This document shows positions 57,900 through 64,000 of a DNA stretch of 64,000 nucleotides, in pieces. Every line of letters starts with the position of its first letter. Position 1 is the first letter of the stretch. Source of the DNA: Streptococcus infantis (GTDB taxonomy: Bacteria > Bacillota > Bacilli > Lactobacillales > Streptococcaceae); contig NZ_JYGT01000008.1 of the NCBI RefSeq assembly GCF_000960085.1, positions 124,001 through 188,000 of the forward strand, written 5' to 3'. A program made the position numbers and the translations under genes. The notes beneath the pieces are model-generated. The model was not told where the DNA came from. It saw only the letters and a list, made by a program, of their open reading frames with translations, and did no database searches.

Positions 57900-58709
57900 T
57901 TACAATTCAGCAAGAATCGCTTCTAGCAATCCTTTGAAATCGCCTTTGACACGTTCTGTCACTTCTACCACTTCTTCATGGTTGAGCTCTTCTTGGAAAC
58001 CAGCCGCAAAGTTGGTAATACATGAAATACCAAGAACCTTCAACCCAGAGTGTGCTGCGACGATGACTTCTGGAACAGTTGACATTCCGACAGCATCTGC
58101 ACCAAGTGTCTTATACGCACGGATTTCAGCTGGAGTTTCATAAGTTGGACCAGTCACACCGATATAAACCCCATCATCCAATTTAATACCAAGTTTGTCA
58201 GCCACTTGATGAGCAGTCTCACGGTATTCTGGAGTGTAGGCTTTTGACATATCTGGGAAACGTGGACCGAAGTCATCCAAGTTTTCACCGATTAGAGGAT
58301 TTTGTCCTGTCATATTGATGTGGTCACTGATAGCCATCAAGGTACCAGGACCAAAGCCGATACCGCCAGCAGCATTGGTAACAATCACACCTTCACAGCC
58401 CAAAACTTTCATGACACGAACTGGGAAAGTCACCACTTCTAATGGATTTCCTTCGTAGAAATGGAAACGACCTTGAAGGGCTAAAACTTTACGTCCTGCA
58501 AGCTCTCCGTAGACCAATTTACCAGCATGGCCTACAACTGTTGAACGACCCCAGTTTGGAATTTCAGAGTAGTCTACTACGACTGGATTTTCGATTTCTT
58601 CAGCTAATTCACCAAGTCCTGAACCAAGGATTAAACCGAACTCTGGCGCCTCTACTCCCTTTTCTTTCAAGAAAGCAGCTGTTTCATTGATTTTTGCTAA
58701 TAATATCAT
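57900..58709 (-). CDS. punA: purine nucleoside phosphorylase, trimeric type
   Basis: Phosphorolyses inosine and guanosine and their deoxy forms. The 269 residues have FGLILGSGLGELAEEI (about 23-38), GHAGKLVYGEL, GRFHFYEG, VTNAAGGIG and GADAVGMSTVPE. It complements the hexameric DeoD nearby. It starts at the last base of the DUF1697 stop codon. Confidence 0.96.
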   Translation of the reverse strand: MILLAKINETAAFLKEKGVEAPEFGLILGSGLGELAEEIENPVVVDYSEIPNWGRSTVVGHAGKLVYGELAGRKVLALQGRFHFYEGNPLEVVTFPVRVMKVLGCEGVIVTNAAGGIGFGPGTLMAISDHINMTGQNPLIGENLDDFGPRFPDMSKAYTPEYRETAHQVADKLGIKLDDGVYIGVTGPTYETPAEIRAYKTLGADAVGMSTVPEVIVAAHSGLKVLGISCITNFAAGFQEELNHEEVVEVTERVKGDFKGLLEAILAEL

Positions 58710-59266
58710 TATCTGTCTCCTTCATAATTTTTTAGCAATTGACCGATTTTGTCAAAGGTATTCGCGTTACGAATAGTAATCTTGCGATAGAAAGGCAGCT
58801 TCAGCAGTTGCTTGTGATAGGCTGTTTTAGCGTAGGTTTCTTCTGACAATTTACCCCAGAAGATTCCATGCTTTCCGAAATGAAGAACTTCATCTAGAAG
58901 TTGTAGAGTTTTCACTTTCTCTACAACTGTTTCTACATGTAATCCTTCTGTATAAAAGAGTACATCCTTTCGAGCCATCTCATGATTCCACCAATCAGGA
59001 AGAGTTCTAATCTCCTCTTCATAGTCTTCTTGAGACACCAAGGAAAAACTTTTGATAAATGGATAATATTCTTCAAAGAAGCCCTGCAGACTCTCAACTA
59101 ACTGAATCCTAGCCATATTTGTGTCAAAGAAAATATTGCCACTATTGATGTAGGTTTCAACATTTTCTAATCCCAACCTTGTCAATTCTTGACGAAGCTG
59201 GGCCATGACCACCTTATTCTTTCCACCGACATTAATGCCTCTAACAAGTAGAGCGTAGCGAATCAT
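58709..59266 (-). CDS. DUF1697 family protein
   Basis: A 185-residue protein of the DUF1697 family, function unknown: MIRYALLVRGINVGGKNKVVMAQLR at the start, INSGNIFFDT near 41-50 and IFWGKLSEETYAKTAYHK near 140. It lies 2 bases after deoB and overlaps punA by one base, so it is embedded in the nucleoside operon, though no nucleoside role is known. Confidence 0.88.
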   Translation of the reverse strand: MIRYALLVRGINVGGKNKVVMAQLRQELTRLGLENVETYINSGNIFFDTNMARIQLVESLQGFFEEYYPFIKSFSLVSQEDYEEEIRTLPDWWNHEMARKDVLFYTEGLHVETVVEKVKTLQLLDEVLHFGKHGIFWGKLSEETYAKTAYHKQLLKLPFYRKITIRNANTFDKIGQLLKNYEGDR

Positions 59267-59267
59267 C

Positions 59268-60479
59268 TTAAACTAATTTATCTAAGAAACTTTCACCAAT
59301 CATGGCAGTTTCAACGCCAAAGTTATCCGCAATTGTTGCTGAGATATCAGCGAAGTGTCCAACTGGAAGTAAACCATTTCCTTTGAAGGCTGGACTGTAT
59401 GCCAAAAGTGGGATGTATTCACGAGTATGGTCTGTACCAGCATAGGTTGGGTCGTTACCATGGTCAGCAGTAATCAAAAGAAGATCGTCTTCTCTCATTG
59501 CTGCAATGATTTCTGGCAAGCGCTCATCAAACTCATGCAAACAATCACGATAGCCGTGTGGATCACGACGGTGTCCATAAAGGGCATCGAAGTCTACTAA
59601 GTTTGTAAATGAGAAGCCATGTTTAAAGTCTTCTGATTTCATAGCCCTGATCAAGTTGTCAATACCGTGGCTGTTTGATTTGTTGTGGCCCATATCGTGG
59701 TTGATACCTGCACCGTTGAAGATATCGTTAATCTTACCAACTGCATATGTATCGATACCTGCTTCATTCAATTTGTCCAAAACAGTTGGCGAAAATGGTG
59801 AAACAGCCAAGTCACGACGGTTAGCCGTACGAGTAAAGTTTCCTGGCTCTCCAACATAAGGACGAGCAATGATACGTCCTAGAAGAGCTGGGCGCTCAAG
59901 AGTAATCGAACGAGCGTATTCACAGATACGGTAGAGTTCATCCAAAGGAATAATGTCTTCGTGGGCTGCGATTTGAAGAACTGGGTCAGCTGATGTATAG
60001 ATAATCAACTCGCCAGTTTCCATTTGGCGTGGTCCGAAATCATCAATAACAGCTGTACCAGAATAAGGTTTGTTAGCTTCACGGATAACCTTACGGCCTG
60101 AGAACTCTTCAATCTTTGTAATAATTTCTTCTGGGAATCCATTCCAGAAAGTATCAAAAGGTTCAGTGATATTAAGCCCCATGATTTCCCAGTGACCAGT
60201 CATGGTATCTTTCCCAAGTGATACTTCCTCTAGCTTAGTCGCATAACCAGTAGGGTTGCTTTCAGCTGGAACAGTCTTCAATGGTGTTTCGCGAGGAATA
60301 TTTCCAAGACCAAGTTTTGCCATGTTTGGTACATCCAAACCTACAGCTTTTGAAATGTGCCCAAGTGTGTCTGCAGCTCCGTCTGGCACTCCTGCATTGA
60401 CAAAGTTATTAGCATCTGGTGCTGCACCGATTCCTACAGAATCTAATACTACCAAGTGAATACGATTAAATTTTGGCAT
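59268..60479 (-). CDS. deoB: phosphopentomutase
   Basis: Interconverts (deoxy)ribose-1- and -5-phosphate, linking nucleoside phosphorolysis to the pentose pathway. The 403-residue alkaline-phosphatase-fold enzyme has [15 protein letters not shown] (Asp metal ligand), [14 protein letters not shown] (phospho-Thr about 93), [29 protein letters not shown] precedes the ATG. Confidence 0.97.
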   Translation of the reverse strand: MPKFNRIHLVVLDSVGIGAAPDANNFVNAGVPDGAADTLGHISKAVGLDVPNMAKLGLGNIPRETPLKTVPAESNPTGYATKLEEVSLGKDTMTGHWEIMGLNITEPFDTFWNGFPEEIITKIEEFSGRKVIREANKPYSGTAVIDDFGPRQMETGELIIYTSADPVLQIAAHEDIIPLDELYRICEYARSITLERPALLGRIIARPYVGEPGNFTRTANRRDLAVSPFSPTVLDKLNEAGIDTYAVGKINDIFNGAGINHDMGHNKSNSHGIDNLIRAMKSEDFKHGFSFTNLVDFDALYGHRRDPHGYRDCLHEFDERLPEIIAAMREDDLLLITADHGNDPTYAGTDHTREYIPLLAYSPAFKGNGLLPVGHFADISATIADNFGVETAMIGESFLDKLV

Positions 60480-60502
60480 AGTGTGTCTCCTTATTGTTTT
60501 AA

Positions 60503-61186
60503 TTATTTTGCTTTTGTTGAAGTTAAAATCTGAACGCCATTTTGGTCAGCAACGATGACCTTATCAACCATCTGGTTGAACAAGCCGTGCTCAACGACAC
60601 CAACGATATGGTCCAATTCTTGCCCAAGAGCAATTGGATCTTCAATGACTTCCAAGGCGAGATCAATAATAAAGTTCTGCATATCCGTCACAAAACGTTG
60701 GCCATCCTTTTCACGGAAGCTCGGTTTATAGCCAGCTCGCTCAAATCGACGAAAGACCTGTTCGGCACCGTATTGAACTACCTCTACAGGCAATTTAAAA
60801 GCACCCAGTTTCTCTACCAGTTTGCTTTCATCGACCACCCAAATGTATTCTTTTGAGGGCGTTGCTACTACCTTCTCCATGAGAAGGGCACCGCCACCAC
60901 CTTTGATACCATTAAACTGACTGTCTACTTCATCAGCACCATCCACGGTTAGATCTACAAAATCCACTTGGTCGATTGATTTAAGGGGAATATTGAGTTC
61001 TTCTGCCTGTTTGCTGGTCACACTAGAAGTCGTTACAGCTGTAATCTGTAAACCTTCCTCCTTGATACGACGACCTATTTCTTCTACGAAATAGTAGGCA
61101 GTTGATCCCGTTCCAAGCCCGACAACCATACCATTTTTGACGAACTCAGCAGCCTTGATACCCGCCATTTTTTTCAGATTTTCCAC
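60503..61186 (-). CDS. rpiA: ribose-5-phosphate isomerase A
   Basis: Converts ribose-5-phosphate to ribulose-5-phosphate. The 227 residues have [29 protein letters not shown] and [14 protein letters not shown]. The start codon is GTG at 61186 with GGAGGT upstream. It is the first gene of rpiA-deoB-DUF1697-punA-amidotransferase. Confidence 0.97.
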   Translation of the reverse strand: MENLKKMAGIKAAEFVKNGMVVGLGTGSTAYYFVEEIGRRIKEEGLQITAVTTSSVTSKQAEELNIPLKSIDQVDFVDLTVDGADEVDSQFNGIKGGGGALLMEKVVATPSKEYIWVVDESKLVEKLGAFKLPVEVVQYGAEQVFRRFERAGYKPSFREKDGQRFVTDMQNFIIDLALEVIEDPIALGQELDHIVGVVEHGLFNQMVDKVIVADQNGVQILTSTKAK

Positions 61187-61214
61187 TTATATACCTCCAA
61201 ATAGAGCTACTTCT

Positions 61215-61223
61215 ATTATATCA
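61215..61223 (-). promoter_or_regulatory. extended -10 of the rpiA-deoB operon
   Basis: TGATATAAT on the minus strand, with a leader of about 22 nt containing GGAGGT; the -35 is poor. Confidence 0.68.
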
Positions 61224-61252
61224 TGAATACGCTTCAAATTCATCCAAATATC

Positions 61253-61285
61253 AGAAAAACCCGAACATTTTATTTCGAGTTTTTG
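61253..61285 (-). terminator. terminator of the U32 gene
   Basis: AAAAACTCGAA and TTCGGGTTTTT arms (one wobble) around nine bases, after the U32 stop. Confidence 0.82.
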
Positions 61286-61289
61286 ATTC

Positions 61290-62219
61290 TTATTTAACCA
61301 TGTCAGGGTCATAGTCGTAAAATCCAGTATCCAAGAAACGATTTTTAGGGTGAAGTTTGCGAACTTCTTCATCGAGCAAGAAGGCTTGGTCATGTGTAAA
61401 GTTACCTTCTTGAATTAAATTGCGCGCTTGGATAAAGAGTTTTGCAATTTCTACAAAATTTTGGCCTGGAGTGTAGAGACCTTCAAGTTTCCAATGAGTG
61501 AATCCATGCTCAACTAATTCTGTTAACTTGGTCATCAAATCAAGGTCATTGTTAGCAAAGATATGAGTCCCATGATTGTCTTCAAAAATAGAATAATGGC
61601 TCTCTGGGGCACTTGGCTCAGCCAAGAACAAGTCACGTTGACGAGATTTTTCATCATCAATCTGTGTGAAGTTATAGTAGTTTTGCAAGAGCGGACGCTT
61701 AGAATGGTGGATAACACTAGCACCATAAACCAAAACTTCTGCTGGAATTTCTAAAATTTCAGGCATTTTGAAAAGTTCAGCAGACGGGATTTCACGCGCC
61801 AAAACAGCTTCTGACGCTCCTGCTTTTTGTCCCCAGAAATTAATCTGACGACTGCTAGTTACCATGGTTGATGCGTCATAGATGGTTTTAAAAGAATAAC
61901 CATCACGGTTGACCACATAAAATACCCCTGCATCTCCAACAGTAATATAGTCCGTCTTGATTTCCTCTAGAAAGTCCAAGAATGGCTTGATACGGTCCAT
62001 CATGTCTTGGTGCATGAGGGCATTGACCGCAACGATTAATTCCTTCCCTGCATCGTGAACGATTTTTGCAATTTCACGCAATTCTTCATGACTAAAGGTG
62101 GTCGGCAAACGAAGTCCAAAATCTTTTTCACCAACATAAATACGGTCGACACCAGCCTCGATTAGCTGTTTCACTTGTTCAATACTTTCAGCAGTTGCTG
62201 TAATGATAATCTTTTCCAT
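61290..62219 (-). CDS. peptidase U32 family protein
   Basis: A 309-residue U32-family protein (YhbU/PrtC-like TIM-barrel core): KIIITATAESIEQVKQLIEAGVDRIYVG, ELIVAVNALMHQDMM, and THWKLEGLYTP near 220. Some relatives modify RNA (RlhA, TrhP) and others are called collagenases; this one lacks the long C-terminal domain. The ATG at 62219 has no ribosome site, and an extended -10 lies 7 nt upstream. Confidence 0.88.
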   Translation of the reverse strand: MEKIIITATAESIEQVKQLIEAGVDRIYVGEKDFGLRLPTTFSHEELREIAKIVHDAGKELIVAVNALMHQDMMDRIKPFLDFLEEIKTDYITVGDAGVFYVVNRDGYSFKTIYDASTMVTSSRQINFWGQKAGASEAVLAREIPSAELFKMPEILEIPAEVLVYGASVIHHSKRPLLQNYYNFTQIDDEKSRQRDLFLAEPSAPESHYSIFEDNHGTHIFANNDLDLMTKLTELVEHGFTHWKLEGLYTPGQNFVEIAKLFIQARNLIQEGNFTHDQAFLLDEEVRKLHPKNRFLDTGFYDYDPDMVK

Positions 62220-62226
62220 AGACAAA

Positions 62227-62235
62227 ATTATACCA
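62227..62235 (-). promoter_or_regulatory. extended -10 of the U32 gene, leaderless configuration
   Basis: TGGTATAAT on the minus strand, seven bases (TTTGTCT), then the ATG at 62219. There is no recognisable -35. Confidence 0.72.
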
Positions 62236-62286
62236 CATTTCCAAAAAATCAGCTATATAGAAAAGTGAGTCTTATGATGCGAAATT

Positions 62287-62325
62287 TCAAAAAAGTGAAC
62301 TGCATCAATGGCAGTTCACTTTTTC
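62287..62325 (-). terminator. terminator of the ABC exporter operon
   Basis: AGTGAACTGC/GCAGTTCACT stem with a seven-base loop and T run on the minus strand, a few bases after the ATPase stop. Confidence 0.9.
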
Positions 62326-62328
62326 GTA

Positions 62329-63009
62329 TTATACTTGTGTCTTTTCAACAAGTCGTCCATCATCCATAACATAAACACGGTCAACCTTATCCAGCAAGCG
62401 AGTATCATGAGTAATCATGACAACTCCCCTGCCTTGCTCATGGGCAATTGAAGCCAGCATATCTGTAACCTGGTAAGCACGTTGTGTATCCAAGCTGGCT
62501 GTTGGCTCATCTGCAAGTACAATACTCGGATTATTGTATAGGGCTCTAGCAATTGCGGCTCGTTGGCGTTCTCCACCTGAGAGAGCTTTTGGATAGTGGT
62601 TTTGAACCTTCTCCAAATCCAACAAACTAAATAACTCTTGTCGGTCACTTTTTATAGATTTCTTTTTATCCAAACGGTCAATTAAATCTAATTGCTCCTT
62701 GACTGTTAAAAAGGGAATCAGATTTGAAGCCTGGAGGATAAAGCCAAATTCACTAAAGCGCAAATCCGTTTTTTCTTTCTCGGTTAGGTTTCCAGTCTCA
62801 TTTCCCTTTACCAGAATCTTGCCACTTGAAGCTTCTTGAAGTTGGCCTAGAGTCGTTAAAAAGGTTGTTTTACCTGACCCAGAAGGCCCCACAATCGCTA
62901 CAAACTCACCAGCATTTAGCTGAAAATTGGTCTCATGGAGAGCTGTAACTTTCATATTACCTTCGCCATATATTTTTGTCACTTGAATCATTTCAATTAA
63001 TATCGTCAT
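62329..63009 (-). CDS. ABC transporter ATP-binding protein (MacB/LolD type)
   Basis: A 226-residue ATPase of the FtsX-permease-associated type: Walker A GPSGSGKTTFLTTL (about 40-53), signature LSGGERQRAAIARAL, Walker B IVLADEPTASLDTQRA. The ATG at 63009 has AAGGAGAA 4 nt upstream. It partners the permease 13 bases upstream. Such pairs export peptides, antimicrobials or lipoproteins; the substrate here is unknown. Confidence 0.93.
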   Translation of the reverse strand: MTILIEMIQVTKIYGEGNMKVTALHETNFQLNAGEFVAIVGPSGSGKTTFLTTLGQLQEASSGKILVKGNETGNLTEKEKTDLRFSEFGFILQASNLIPFLTVKEQLDLIDRLDKKKSIKSDRQELFSLLDLEKVQNHYPKALSGGERQRAAIARALYNNPSIVLADEPTASLDTQRAYQVTDMLASIAHEQGRGVVMITHDTRLLDKVDRVYVMDDGRLVEKTQV

Positions 63010-63022
63010 TTCATTCTCCTTA

Positions 63023-64000
63023 TCATTCTGCTATGGCCGTAATTGGATCTACTTTTAGCAGACGAGGAAGCGAAATGACGCCTCCTAGAAGAGCCATCAA
63101 GCAGATGACCAGGCTTAACACAAAGTATGCCAGCCAACTAGGGTAGAAAAAGAAGGTTGCAGGTAAGACTAAAATGACAGCCCCAATGGCTAATAAAGCC
63201 ATGCTTATTCCCAAACCAGATAAGAGAAAGATTTGACAGAAAAGGGACCATACGATAGATTTTATCTGAATTCCTTGTGCTCGCATAATGCCATAAAGAC
63301 CTAATTTTTGAATGGTAATGATATAAATAAAAATCCCAACAATCAGACCTGTAATGACAATCATAGCCAGAATCATTCCTGAGAATACATTGACCTGAGG
63401 TGTATAGCCAGGAATTTTTGAAATCATTTTTTGAATAGAAATCTGCTTCAAGCCATCACCAGTCACTTCTACATCATTTTTCAATACCAATGCAGAAATA
63501 GATTGATTAGCTTTTGTTGTTCCTTGTAAATTCCAATACGTTGTTAAGCTCGTAAAGACAACAGGTTCTGTGAAAAATTTATTTCCTTTGGTCAAACCTA
63601 CAATCTTAAAACTTGTTTCACTCCCGTTGAGTTGAATTGCGTCTCCAAGTTTGATGCCATAATTTTCAAAAGACTGATCCACTACCACTTCTTGGTCATT
63701 TTCTGGGTAACGCCCTTCAATCAAGGTTGGAGAGATAAAACTGTCCCACTCTTGACCGAAAATAGAGACATTAATCTTGTCACTACTATTAACCAAGTTT
63801 GTTACAGCAAACATATAGCTTAGGGGAACAGCATCCTCAGAAACCTTATCCTTGTAGTCTTTTTCAGGTATAAAGGATGCAGTCAAATTATCGTTTGCAT
63901 AATCGGATAGAACAACTCCTGTTGCTTGCCAATTATCGATAGCAGCCCTATTATTTCGAACAAGCCCGAGAGCCAAACTGGTCATAAAAAAGACCATAAA
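63023..64000 (-). CDS. FtsX-family ABC transporter permease (5' end outside window)
   Basis: The C-terminal part of a MacB/FtsX-type permease; the frame stays open to base 64000, so the true start lies beyond. An extracellular domain (including DQEVVVDQSFENYGIKLGDAIQL) precedes three membrane segments near the C-terminus (about 205-230, 250-275, 285-308 of the visible part). The end, LLKVDPITAIAE, is typical of this family. Confidence 0.92.
   Translation of the reverse strand, partial: FMVFFMTSLALGLVRNNRAAIDNWQATGVVLSDYANDNLTASFIPEKDYKDKVSEDAVPLSYMFAVTNLVNSSDKINVSIFGQEWDSFISPTLIEGRYPENDQEVVVDQSFENYGIKLGDAIQLNGSETSFKIVGLTKGNKFFTEPVVFTSLTTYWNLQGTTKANQSISALVLKNDVEVTGDGLKQISIQKMISKIPGYTPQVNVFSGMILAMIVITGLIVGIFIYIITIQKLGLYGIMRAQGIQIKSIVWSLFCQIFLLSGLGISMALLAIGAVILVLPATFFFYPSWLAYFVLSLVICLMALLGGVISLPRLLKVDPITAIAE

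Overview
This is a stretch of a low-GC Firmicute chromosome from a Mitis-group Streptococcus (S. mitis/S. oralis type). The gene order from comEC back to rpiA largely follows what I remember of the pneumococcal map. The encoded proteins look like close relatives of the pneumococcal ones: ParC keeps pneumococcal residue numbering, and TufA, TrmFO, SufB and PBP3 have the expected lengths and motifs. Three points argue for a commensal relative rather than S. pneumoniae itself. The alanine dehydrogenase gene is intact. An aminoglycoside-nucleotidyltransferase-like gene sits between parE and parC. ParC carries Gly52 and Asp91. The window is almost entirely coding, most genes lie on the minus strand, no intergenic gap exceeds 300 bases, and I see no insertion sequence, prophage, CRISPR array or origin.

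Layout. 1-3.3 kb: competence DNA-uptake genes comEA-comEC behind a ComX (cin) box, plus a GNAT acetyltransferase. 3.4-9.6 kb: ald (plus strand), then phoH, yozE, cvfB, frr, pyrH and trmFO. 9.7-17.1 kb: rsmI-yabA-holB-tmk, the proline pathway proB-proA-proC, and tuf. 17.3-26.5 kb: an AI-2E-family membrane protein, dacA (PBP3, plus strand), an amino acid permease and the sufCDSUB iron-sulfur assembly operon. 26.6-30.9 kb: a free-Met-sulfoxide reductase gene with dnaX and a small membrane protein, rpsA, tRNA-Tyr, tRNA-Gln and a DUF2969 gene. 31.0-36.4 kb: one apparent operon ilvE - oligopeptide-binding lipoprotein - DUF969 - DUF979 - pcp, with a perfect CodY box upstream. 36.5-43.0 kb: parE, two paralogous membrane proteins, the nucleotidyltransferase and parC. 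43.1-46.1 kb: a polar amino acid ABC transporter and plsY (plus strand). 46.1-53.9 kb: a nucleoside uptake and salvage operon (methyltransferase, pdp, deoC, cdd, pnrA, nupO, nupP, nupQ). 54-56.2 kb: a small membrane protein, coaA, rpsT and a FlaR-like kinase. 56.2-61.2 kb: deoD and the rpiA-deoB-DUF1697-punA-amidotransferase operon. 61.3-64 kb: a U32 peptidase-like protein and an ABC exporter (ATPase plus a permease cut by the window edge).

The dominant metabolic theme is nucleoside salvage: uptake (PnrA/NupOPQ), phosphorolysis (Pdp, DeoD, PunA), deamination (Cdd), and funnelling of deoxyribose/ribose phosphates to central carbon metabolism (DeoB, DeoC, RpiA). A second theme is peptide and amino acid supply (ilvE/peptide-binding protein/Pcp operon, amino acid ABC transporter, amino acid permease, ProABC, Ald), and CodY-like boxes sit at several of its promoters.

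The most notable signals beyond gene content are these: several transcription units in which an extended -10 (TGNTATAAT-like) lies only 6-7 nt from an ATG without a ribosome-binding site, implying leaderless mRNAs (plsY, the msrC-like/dnaX unit, the nucleoside operon's first gene, the U32 gene, and nearly dacA); transcription terminators fused directly to the next promoter; the parE-parC insertion with its tandem membrane-protein paralogues; and a repeat-structured intergenic RNA region upstream of deoD.
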